A stretch of 64,000 nucleotides of DNA from Phymatolithon calcareum (taxonomy: Eukaryota > Rhodophyta > Florideophyceae > Hapalidiales), in NCBI GenBank assembly GCA_977006965.1, contig OZ345355.1, positions 2,170,001-2,234,000 of the forward strand, read 5' to 3'. A program made the position numbers and the translations under genes. The notes below the pieces were generated by a model that did no database searches, was not told where the DNA came from, and saw only the letters and a program-made list of their open reading frames with translations. The stretch's first letter is position 1, and every line of letters starts with the position of its first letter. Below, piece by piece: positions 9,888 through 18,161 of this stretch.

Positions 9888-10328
9888 TTAAAACGATGGA
9901 AACGGGCTATTCGTGGGATTTGGCCTAAAGGTACCAATAGGCTGAACTGAATCGAAAAAGCCATGTACCGTCCTGAAGAACGACATCCAAACAACCAGTG
10001 CGATAATGCCTGCCAGGAGGAATTCCACCAATATCCCTGTGACACATCCCATGATATAGTACTTTTTCTTCCTTGGATTATCTTGAAGCTGCTGGTGGAC
10101 ACAGAGGGGTATGAAAGAGTAAAAACACGCGAAAAAACCGAGAAAGAAGCCAACCCAGAAGTAATTCCAATAGCGTTTCGTCACATCGCCCTCAACAGCT
10201 TCTCCAAGAGCCACTTGTGAGGCATCATTCCCAACATTCTGCGGCGGTAGTGGAGGATACGTCTCTTGCGGCGGCGGCGGGGGAGGAGGGTATGCCTCTG
10301 GCGGTGGGGGAGGAGGATATGTCTGCAT
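9888..10328 (-). CDS. Proline-rich protein with two membrane segments
   Basis: 146 residues, starting at an ATG 60-70 bp downstream of a TATA box. Residues 1-30 are proline repeats of the type YPPPPPPxE. Then comes a hydrophilic stretch, a hydrophobic segment FFLGFFACFYSFIPLCV (about residues 58-74), a basic loop with PRKKKYY, and a second hydrophobic segment (about 91-112, GILVEFLLAGIIALVVW). A cytoplasmic proline tail with two transmembrane helices is likely; it resembles small proline-rich membrane proteins in general layout only. No family was recognised. It is a plausible host gene, flanked on both sides by TE sequence. Confidence 0.72.
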   Translation of the reverse strand: MQTYPPPPPPEAYPPPPPPPQETYPPLPPQNVGNDASQVALGEAVEGDVTKRYWNYFWVGFFLGFFACFYSFIPLCVHQQLQDNPRKKKYYIMGCVTGILVEFLLAGIIALVVWMSFFRTVHGFFDSVQPIGTFRPNPTNSPFPSF

Positions 10329-10390
10329 TGTACTGCCGCAAAGAGCATGACCTTGCTCTTCTACAAAAATTTAACTGCACTTGGCTCTCT

Positions 10391-10400
10391 ACTATATAAT
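10391..10400 (-). promoter_or_regulatory. TATA box of the proline-rich membrane protein gene
   Basis: ATTATATAGT on the minus strand, 63-72 bp upstream of the ATG at 10328. This fits a transcription start about 30 bp downstream and a 5' leader of about 35 bp. Confidence 0.55.
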
Positions 10401-10401
10401 A

Positions 10402-10716
10402 CCTTTCACGTAGAGCTTAGATGAATACAACAGAAATCAGTTATTGGGCGCTTTGCAAGTATGTGCTGAAAGTCCGTTTTTGAATTTTTGTGTTCGAGTC
10501 ACCACCCTCTTTTTGCACATTAACTACGCGAAATTCGATGCAATTATTTTGCACAGCTGACTGCCACGTCAGCTAAGGGACTTTCGGAAATTCTTGACTT
10601 GGCATCGTAATGGGCCCACGAAAACGGAATGATGAAATTCAGAACATGGTCAGAAGAAATGGGGAAAAGTCATTACATGGACGCCCCTTGCCGGGCCTGC
10701 TGCTCACCCCTAGCCA
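10402..10716. other. Upstream flank of the membrane-protein gene; nothing recognised
   Basis: About 310 bp without a long frame or a recognisable repeat. It ends at the left TSD of the next family I fragment. Confidence 0.4.
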
Positions 10717-10888
10717 GCCCCCTTAAGGACCAGAGGTAGGTATTGGTACCCTTCCATACTGGGTTAAACTTTCTCGCCACATGTCACTCTAGACACAAAT
10801 ATGGAAATTGCAAAGTTGCCCCAAGCGTCTGGTGATGCGTTGGTAACTTGTAGAATAAAAATCTCTATTTCTTCTTCTTCTTCTTCAC
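10717..10888 (+). mobile_element. Family I LINE 3' end (172 bp)
   Basis: Contains the conserved 3' block GATGCGTTGGTAACTT, AATAAAAATC and a (TTC)n tail. The flanks TCACCCCTAGCCA (left, near 10704) and TCACTCCTAGCCA (right, near 10889) form a TSD with one mismatch. It is a 5'-truncated copy inserted in otherwise unrecognised sequence. Confidence 0.82.
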
Positions 10889-10996
10889 TCCTAGCCAAAC
10901 GTACTGTGATACTCCCTAGCCTAACCTACTAATAATCCGTCTCTCAAAGCAATCTATGAGACAATAAAATGTATTGCGTGGGCTACTCCCTATGCT

Positions 10997-11470
10997 TTAG
11001 ATCCTCGTCGCGATCGTAATGTTGGGGAAGCACGAAATGCAGTTGAAGAGAAAAATGGTCCAATTGAGTGCGCTCTCTCCCTGTGCGATGCCGAAGGCCA
11101 GAGTGGTCGCCTGTCTGTTGCCATCATATGTCATTAGCGTGAAAAGCTGGCCGTGCGTCACTCAGTTCAGGTGGGCCGTGTGAACACTGACAAACCGTTG
11201 AAGGTCGCTCAGGTGTCCATTGCGCCCGTTGGACAACAGAAAAAGCTGTGAAGCTGCTGCCGTGTCTTCCCAGAGAGAGGAGTTGTGGTAAGCTTGAACA
11301 ATTGGCTGGTAGCGCGCTGCTGTACTGCGGCAAGGTACGAGCGCAGTATTCACATTGCTTGCGGAACATCTCCGTGAATTGTTCGGCGGTTCCTCTTACT
11401 CGGTATTTTGTTGCAAGGAACTCAGTCAGCACGGGCGCCCGCCGCGCGAGTATCTCCGTTCTGAACTGGT
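10997..11470 (-). pseudogene. Decayed MULE-type (Mutator-like) DNA transposase
   Basis: The minus-strand frame downstream reads VTHGQLFTLMTYDGN, then TTLAFGIAQGESALNW, then ISCFPNI. The D-G-N, LAFxIAxxE and NWxxFL spacing is that of the catalytic core of MULE transposases, where the Asp and Glu are catalytic. The same frame upstream, after one TGA, gives LQRFVSVHTAHLN, corresponding to the usual DxxHL block, but the Asp position reads V. Earlier sequence shifts frame. It is a stop- and frameshift-containing fragment, perhaps 150 residues of a longer protein. No terminal inverted repeats were found. Confidence 0.6.
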
Positions 11471-11507
11471 GCTCCCTGGAGTGATCTCCAACCCGGCTGT
11501 GTCCGGA

Positions 11508-11985
11508 AAAGTTTTTTTTGCGACTGTTTAGTTGTTTATTTGAAAGCCCTCATTAACACTTCTAAGACTGTACGGGAGCAGCTTTTCGTAACTTGTTCAT
11601 TCTAGTATATTGCCTGGTCCCTAATACAGGGACTCGTCGTTCTCCATGTTGTCAGTTATGGTGACGCCGTAGAGTAGTATGGAGTCGAATGCCTTTTCCG
11701 TTCTTAACATCTCTCCGGGGTCCAGTTCATACTTTTTTAGGTTCATGCGTGTGGCGCTCTGCTGTCGTTCCGAATGTATTCGATATTATTGTTGTGCTCA
11801 CTTGAGGGAACCTTCAGCTTGCATGTTTTATGGCCAGCTGTCGATGTCTCACCTTGGCAAACCTGAGGATGGCCGGGATCTCATCCGGTTTGTCGTACGG
11901 TATTTCCTCTTTCTTCTTGCTTCGAGCCTCGTGCCTCCTTTTGCGAACAGAATTCGTCGGAGTTGGCCTGGAGATTTTCCTTCCT
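11508..11985 (-). mobile_element. Family VIII LINE 3' part
   Basis: On the minus strand it encodes KKKEEIPYDKPDEIPAILRF, then KVRHRQLAIKHAS (the shared C-terminal motif), a broken remainder and the 3' tail with AAATAAACAACTAAACAG at about 11.53 kb. Its 5' side stops at CATATTTTTTTCC, where a family IV 3' end begins. The missing upstream part of this element appears in opposite orientation at 12.48-12.92 kb. Confidence 0.78.
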
Positions 11986-11991
11986 GCATAT

Positions 11992-12355
11992 TTTTTTCCT
12001 TTCAAGTTTATTTAAAAGCCCCACAGACTTCCGAAGATATGGGCAAGGCTTCCTCTGATGCTACCTACCTTTGTGCAGCTCACGAAACGTCCACCATTAT
12101 TGCGGACGGGAAAACTCAGGGCTCAAAGTCCTCTACGGGATTGTTGGTGCTTGGACTCGACCACTTTTTGCCTCGCATTCTGCGGATTAATACAGGCCTT
12201 CTTCGTTCTCCATGCGTTCTATGAGTGTCTTGCTAAATAGTAAGAGCTCATCTAGCGCCTTTTCTGTTTCCAGTCGTTTTTTCCTTCGAGTTCGTATCCT
12301 GCTAGCGTGCGTTCAAGGGTCTCCATATGCTCTCTTGTTCTGGTGCCGAAGTGAA
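11992..12355 (-). mobile_element. Family IV LINE 3' end, inverted partial copy
   Basis: The 3' untranslated region and last codons of family IV on the minus strand, with its tail against the family VIII break. It carries the same frameshift as the copy at 12.9-14.3 kb (the product reads GKNDWKQKRR in both, instead of GEKRLETEKA), so the two probably descend from one insertion. Confidence 0.78.
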
Positions 12356-12479
12356 ATAATGATCGATTGCGAACGCAGTGCAGAATCACACCATCGTAGC
12401 TGAGACGCAAGACATTAGGAGAGCATTTTTCGCTGTGACTTCTACATGCAAAATGAAACCTGTAAAAAAGCAAGATCTA

Positions 12480-12915
12480 CGAGGGCAAGGATGAGGACTT
12501 GGCATACACACAGAGAGATATCCGATATCTCGAAGAGCACGAACTGTTAAACGACCCAGCGAAGAAGACCGTGGACGCAAAGGGCACCCAAAAGGATAAA
12601 CACTGTGGACCTCAGAAGTACAAGAAGCTATCAAAGAAGCAGAAAGAACCTTCTTCTTCCAAGTATTCGGTGGTACAGCAAGTGGAAGGATCGAGCCGTT
12701 CCGTCTTCTGTGCAGGATCCAACCACCAGAACACAGGAGAGAAATATTAGCGCTGAAGATGCTGCGACGAGGAAAGGCAAGGAAGGTGGCTATCCTACCC
12801 AAGCCAAGGGAAGAGAGAAACTTCAAGGAACTACAGGGGCGAGTCGTCATACTGCCGTGATGCTGCAACAAGAACAGTTCGCGGCCCCTTTCAAACATAT
12901 GCAGGAAGGAAAACA
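12480..12915 (+). pseudogene. Family VIII ORF2 upstream fragment
   Basis: Plus-strand frame AYTQRDIRYLEEHELLNDPA resembles ERDIRYLQEHELLRGS of family III. Other frames continue with post-RT sequence (HRREILALKMLRRGKA) and end at a TATGCAGGAAGG block, the same block at which family VIII is broken at 11.98 kb in the other orientation. It is therefore the displaced 5' neighbour of that fragment. Confidence 0.65.
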
Positions 12916-14290
12916 AGGGATAAGCGAAGTCCTCGAATCAGAGGAAACATTGGGCAAGATATTCAAGCTAGCGAACAAGGTACTAGCACAAGTTCCGGAG
13001 GTCACGTACCTTGGAGTCTCTCTAGACCCCGGAGGAGTCACAGATACGTTAATGATGTAACGACTGAAGAAGACAAGGGCGGCCGTGTACGAGTTGCGTA
13101 CACTGTGAGTGGTCGAGAAAGGTCTGAGTGTACAGAAGTGTATTTAGATATACAAGGCACTAGTACAGCCACGCTGGGAGTATGCAATGTACTTAACGCC
13201 CTGGACAGAAGACGTACAAAATGCTGTCAAGGAAGTAGAAGCAACATTCTTCAATCACGTTTTCGAGCCACTGGCCCGAGGAAGGACGGATAGGCTCCGT
13301 CTCCTGTGCCGGATCCAGGCGGCGGCACATCGACGAGAAATCTTGGCCTTGAAAATGCTGAGGAGGAACAAGAAGAGGTGTAAGTTTTTTATTTAAAAGT
13401 TACCAACGCATCTGCAGACGCTTGGGGCAACTTTGCGAAGACCATTGGGCCACAAACAGGGTCTATCGTTCTTGTATGTTAGCGTGGTCGATTTCGACAC
13501 GATCTGGCGGAAATATCGAAACCTACCTCTGGCTTAGAGCCTCGAGGGGGAAAAATATTCCACTGTCTTGAGTCGCGGCTGAGAAGGAACAAGGCAAAAA
13601 AACGAATGTATGCAAATGAAGTGCCCGAATGAAGAAACAACCATGAATGGCAAGGAGGAAAGATATCGCCGCGATGGAGACCAGAGAGCCGTTCGGTGAA
13701 ACTGTAAAGCATATCCAAACAAACCAATCTTCGCAAACACTTCGATCGAAATTTCTGGAAATGGAAGGAGACCGCCTAGAATCGAAGCGGAAAAAAAGAT
13801 ACCATACGACAAGACAAGAGAATTGCCGGCAATCCTCAAGTTCCCCAAGGTGAAGCACAGAGAAGTCGCGCTGCAGTATGCCTGTGGCAGATTCCCACAG
13901 GTATCAACAACAAGTATGACTGAAGAATTCGGCACCAGAGCCAGAGAGCATATGGAGACCCTTGACCGCACGTACGAACTCGAAGGAAAAAACGACTGGA
14001 AACAGAAAAGGCGCTAGATGAGCTCTTACTATTTAGCAAGACACTCATAGAACGCATGGAGAACGAAGAAGGCCTGTATTAATCCGCAGAATGCGAGGCA
14101 AAAAGTGGTCGAGTCCAAGCACCAACAATCCCGTAGGGGACTGAGATAGGACTACTTTGAGTCCTAAGTTTTCCCGTCCGCCATAATGGTGGACGTTTCG
14201 TGAGCTGCACAAAGGTAGGTAGCATCAGAGGAAGCCTTGCCCATATCTTCGGAAGTCTGTGGGGCTTTTAAATAAACTTCAAAGGAAAAA
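12916..14290 (+). mobile_element. Family IV LINE, 5'-truncated and decayed
   Basis: Starts inside the post-palm region (SEVLESEETLGK) and runs to the C-terminus near 14.08 kb and an AATAAACTTCAAAGG 3' end at about 14.28 kb. It contains several stops and frameshifts and is split by a family I 3' end at 13373-13577. It is a relative of the better preserved copy at 598-2670. Confidence 0.83.
13373..13577 (-). mobile_element. Family I LINE 3' end, variant subfamily, nested in IV
   Basis: The flanks GCTGAGGAGGAACAAG (13357-13372) and GCTGAGAAGGAACAAG (13578-13593) form a 16-bp TSD with one mismatch. The 3' untranslated region is a variant also seen at 47.75-47.94 kb, including the block CCTCGAGGGGGAAAAATATT. 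The (TTC)n tail is reduced to AAGAAGAGG. Confidence 0.85.
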
Positions 14291-14435
14291 AATTATTTCG
14301 CTTAGCAAAGTGGCCAAATATAAGGGAGTAGAACAGTCCTTCAACCCGGTCCATATGCGCTTGAATGGACTTCGACCACGGCGTTAGGTGCATTGCGTAT
14401 TCTCATCTACACTGGAGAAGGGGTTCATGCGGAAG

Positions 14436-14985
14436 GAGGAAGAAGAACGGTAGATTTGTATTTAATAGTTACTAACGCATCTGCTGACGGAGGGTTATAT
14501 GTTGATTTATTTTAAAAGCTCCCAAAACCTCAATTTGATTAGCAAGGCAGCTTCTCGCTGTCTTCCACATTCATCTCTCTACTAGCCTCCTAATATCTCC
14601 TTAATTCGAATTTCTCTCACTGCGAGGGCTCGAGTAAGTCGTTCGCATTCATATTCTGTTTCTTGGTCTTTCTTCATGCACCGTATTGTGCGTTGTAGCA
14701 CAACGAGCTCAACCACAGCACCGGGCCCACATCTGCTGACGCTTGGGGCAACTTTCCTAGTGCCAAGATGTTTTGGATGGATTCTGTCTATGGAAGAGTT
14801 TTCTTTTTTGTTGTATATGTATCCCAAATCAGTGGACTCCAAAAACCAATCACTGGTCTCCTTCGGGACCTCGCGGGGGAGAACTATTCTCGCGGAAGGA
14901 GCAAGTTGAGCATAGTAGACGAATACGACGACGTTCTTGCAGTGCGCCGTCGTATTCGTAACGGATGAGTAGTAGGTTTGGCTAG
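14436..14985 (-). mobile_element. Family I LINE 3' end split by a family V 3' end
   Basis: The family I tail (14436-14489) and its continuation (14730 to about 14.9 kb) are separated by a family V 3' end at 14490-14729, with a perfect 12-bp TSD, CATCTGCTGACG, at 14478-14489 and 14730-14741. The boundary on the right is not sharp. Near it lies a 12-bp perfect hairpin (14919-14930 with 14948-14959). Confidence 0.78.
14490..14729 (-). mobile_element. Family V LINE 3' end (240 bp), nested in family I
   Basis: Reads on the minus strand through the last family V codons (REIRIKEIL) and the 3' untranslated region with AAATAAATCAACATATA. Its TSD lies in the family I tail, so V inserted after I here. 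Confidence 0.85.
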
Positions 14986-15062
14986 GGGTGTCCATGTAGT
15001 GAATTTCCTAAGAACGAAATGAAGTGGAACACGGCAATAAGTTGCATGCCAGATTGTAGGAA

Positions 15063-15350
15063 CAAGGAGAGAGGTTGACCGCACCGAACGGACCACAAAC
15101 GACGCAAGACAAATTTCCAGCACAGGCGACTGTGCCCGCGCCGGCGCAAGTGGTCGCAGCTATCAAGCTGCACAATGCGCTTTTGTCGACGGGTAAATCC
15201 GCCGGAAATGGCTGGCGCGATGGCAAGCGCGCCATCTGGGACTCGGCGAATCGAGAACTCCCCACGCTCGAATTTCCAGACCACAACCCCGCCGTCATCG
15301 GATTTCTAAGAAACCTTTCGAATATAAGCGGATTTGATACAGACTGGTGA
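15063..15350 (+). other. Open frame of unknown origin, GC-rich
   Basis: A frame of about 90 codons without an ATG start (contains AIKLHNALLSTGKSAGNG and LEFPDHNPAVIGFLRNLSN). It is visibly more GC-rich than its surroundings and matches no LINE segment I recognise. Its end, GGATTTGATACAG with GGTCCGGCC, recurs at about 31.94-31.98 kb inside the foldback element. It could be a piece of that element's cargo or a host exon. Confidence 0.35.
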
Positions 15351-15384
15351 TCATAACCGGTCCGGCCTCCCGTGCACCTGTTCG

Positions 15385-15680
15385 TTACAGGAAGCCCTAT
15401 CCCGCGCTCCAGGACGGCACTGCCGCCGAATTTTTGCTTCACTTCTAGGAGATACAGGACGCTGGCCGTTAAATGGTCATTTGAAATATTCCCGCCTTTT
15501 AGCACCTCGGAGCTCATAGAACTTACAGAGCAAACTGGAAAAGATGCTATCGAAGATATCTAATCTGGCCTATCAAAAGACGCGTTATCATCCGAAGAAA
15601 GTGCCTACGCAACGAAAGCACTTAAAGAAGTCCTTGCGATGTTCCAGCGTGCCAAGGCTGCGGCCGAAATGAAGTCATCC
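15385..15680 (+). pseudogene. C-terminal fragment of family I ORF2
   Basis: Reads RYRTLAVKWSFEIFPPFSTS, then ELIELTEQTGKDAIEDI, then a stop and LSKDALSSEESAY. It is clearly the family I C-terminus but without the usual 3' tail, so it is an old fragment. Confidence 0.75.
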
Positions 15681-16622
15681 TTCTTCATCGCCTCGCTTTA
15701 AGCGATATTCATACACAGTAAGAGGTTCTAACTTGGTTTGGAACAGGCAAATTTCCAGCTCTAAATATTGAGTGCTTTCACTGTGCAGCCACGTAGGGCT
15801 GAGTTATGAACGGTGTATTCTTGCGGTGGCTGATTTGTGGCCATGCAAGAAATGCATGGTATGCACTTCTCCACGATCGTCATGTTGATTTACTGTACAA
15901 AGAGCTAGAGCCACTACTGTATTTCTCGGTTTCCGTACCGACTTTCTATTGCAGAGTGAATGGTTCCAGTTTTATGGTAGTACATGGGCGTCATTGGCGA
16001 GTGGGAAAGCGGCAACGAACTAACGCTGGATTGGATATCTCGCTCGCATTGTAACGACGTTTGGCCTATGATGTCTGAGAAATGCCGAAAAGAAGGGAAT
16101 AGGGAAAAAAACGGGAACAAACTGATAAAAAAGCAATTCAGGAGATACTGATCGCCATTGAAAACTCGAGACACGTATCTCTCTTGCAAGAGTCAATCAG
16201 GGCTGATTTGTGTCAGTTTTACGGTTCAGGACGAGAGGCAGACCTAGGCCAGTTAATTGTGCGCTTAATGATGGCGTCGATCAGTTTCTTGCGCACTCGA
16301 GTGGTCCATTTGGGGTTAAGGAGAAACTTGCAGATAGTGTGCATGTGGCCATTGGCCACTGGCCAATGCCACTCATTCCGTAGTATTATACAATCAGAGA
16401 TGGGTCTCTTGGGAAAGAAAATGTCTGTATGCAATTCAAGTCTCACCATCTTTCCTCTCTAAAGTCTTCTTGAGGTGCCGCATTATCGATCAAACCAAAT
16501 TTGTGGAACTCACTGCGAGAGAACCACGATGGCTTTCGGTTTTTCGGACATTAAGTTTGAATAGCTACGACTATGTTCAGATTTGCTGTGTAGAAGCGCG
16601 GATTCTGTAAACAGGGCTGTTA
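15681..16622. other. 940 bp without a recognised gene
   Basis: No repeat matching the rest of the window was seen. A minus-strand frame at 16219-16449 (FLLNPKWTTRVRKKLIDAII) could be a LINE linker remnant but is too weak to call. Confidence 0.35.
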
Positions 16623-16809
16623 TTATGGGCAGTTGGAACACTCAAGAGAATTCTGAAGAAGCTTTCATGGACGCCGGCAGAAGAGATTGACGTGGCTAGA
16701 GCCATTGACGTGATTCTATGTAATTCCGATAAAGGAAGCTGAATTTTCAATGCTAATAGAAAGTGCATAGAAAGGTACCGTCTTTCTTCCAGTTGCCATC
16801 CGATCAAGA

Positions 16810-17310
16810 ATGAGGAAGTGCGCAGCCGGTACCGCCGATTTCCACACCAGGAGATGGTATCGAGAAAACGCCAATCTTGCAGACGAGGCCCTAAAAATGG
16901 CGGGGGAAGAGTCAGAATACACCGCAAAACAGATTGAACTGGAAGACTTGTTGGTGACAGAGCGTAAAGAACGAAGCAAAGCACGAGCTGCGGCGACTGG
17001 AGCACAAGAATCGGGACAAGAAAAATCCCGAAAACCGCGACACGCGAAGTACAACCGTGAAAACGGAGGAGATGCAGTCCACAGTGAGAACTCTTGCGAA
17101 GACCAGTACGACCCATTCAGCACTGAAGCTCCAGAGGGACCCACCAACGAGAAGAGATCACCCGCACACGGACACCAGCCCCAGCGATGTCACCCGGAGT
17201 CTGGACTGGATCTGTCAAGCGGGCCACAAAGAAAAGCCATACCCTCCAGCAACATCAAGCACAACCCGACGGCATCGCAAAGCTCCCCGTCCTCATGCGT
17301 TACACAATGA
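16810..17310 (+). CDS. LINE ORF1 protein (family III)
   Basis: 166 codons. The N-terminal third is charged and helical with a TRRWYREN block, also present in family I ORF1 at about 62.41 kb (ARQWYREK). The rest is polar and low-complexity. There is no CCHC knuckle and no RRM motif that I can see, so RNA binding is assumed from position only. The stop TGA overlaps the ORF2 start as ATGA. Confidence 0.75.
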   Translation: MRKCAAGTADFHTRRWYRENANLADEALKMAGEESEYTAKQIELEDLLVTERKERSKARAAATGAQESGQEKSRKPRHAKYNRENGGDAVHSENSCEDQYDPFSTEAPEGPTNEKRSPAHGHQPQRCHPESGLDLSSGPQRKAIPSSNIKHNPTASQSSPSSCVTQ

Positions 17311-18161
17311 ACTTGAATCCTTCTATCAAGATCTGCACATTGAACGTTGGCGGCTCTCTGGAAATGCCGCGTATGGTCGAGGAGCTCTTCAAAGACAGCG
17401 GAGTGGATATTCTCGGGCTTACGGAGACATGGCGAAAGGAGGACCAATCGCTGAGGGTACCCTACAACCAGGTATCCACGACAAGGCCATGCCCACCACG
17501 TGTTAAGCCTAGGCGTGGGGTCGCCCTCATCACGCGCAAAGGATTCCCCTTCAAAATTAACGTTAAGTTTCGTCACGCGACGGATCACGCCCAGCTACTC
17601 GTGACGATGGTGGCGGGAATAAACGTCGCCGTGGCGTACCTATCCCCGAATACCTCGAGACAAGAGACTACGGAGTACCTGGACCTAGTCCAAACACACT
17701 GCAGAGGAAAGTCGGTGCTCATGGGAGACCTCAACGCCCGTCACCAACACTGGGACACGAAATCCAAGATGAGAGGAAGACACCTTGTACAATGGGCTGC
17801 AAACTCGAATTGGCGCATTCACACAGCACCAGGTGCTACGTACAGATCAACGAGAGGAAACAGCAACATCGACTTGTTTGCCACCAAATCGCTTGACACG
17901 ACAAGGGTGAAATCCCCCAACGGGATTTGGGATGGAATACGCAATGGACACCTCCCTGTCGCTATGGACGTGTACCATAGGAAACCGGCCCCAGCTAAGG
18001 TGGAATCGTTCATCTCAGCGACAGTGAGAAAGAGCGAGGATAGAGCAGAAAGCGCGGCCAAAGCGATGGAAAAATGGGGGCCCAGCATGTTACGGGAACT
18101 ACGATGCTGCCGTCACAAGAAGGGGTTTACAAATGGTACGAGAAATTCCAGCGGCTCGTAA
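17307..18161 (+). CDS. Apurinic-type endonuclease part of ORF2 (family III)
   Basis: Starts at the ATG at 17307, overlapping the ORF1 stop by 4 bases. Endonuclease motifs in order: CTLNVGG (N-terminal Asn), LTETWRKED (catalytic Glu), MGDLNARHQHWD (D and N), SNIDLFA, and GHLPVAMD (the position usually held by the terminal SDH). It would nick the target DNA. The frame leaves at 18161 because of a frame break near AAAAATGGGGGCCC at about 18.07 kb; the RT continues in the -1 frame. Confidence 0.88.
   Translation: MNLNPSIKICTLNVGGSLEMPRMVEELFKDSGVDILGLTETWRKEDQSLRVPYNQVSTTRPCPPRVKPRRGVALITRKGFPFKINVKFRHATDHAQLLVTMVAGINVAVAYLSPNTSRQETTEYLDLVQTHCRGKSVLMGDLNARHQHWDTKSKMRGRHLVQWAANSNWRIHTAPGATYRSTRGNSNIDLFATKSLDTTRVKSPNGIWDGIRNGHLPVAMDVYHRKPAPAKVESFISATVRKSEDRAESAAKAMEKWGPSMLRELRCCRHKKGFTNGTRNSSGS

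Noticed and set aside
13373-13577. (TTC)n-tailed repeats as a SINE family
   Set aside because: Copies at 30288-30745 and 47420-47947 join the same 3' region to LINE ORF2 codons, and 5' ends are all different, as expected from truncation.
15914-16189. 91-codon minus-strand frame
   Set aside because: Low-complexity Ser/Phe composition, no family resemblance, no promoter.
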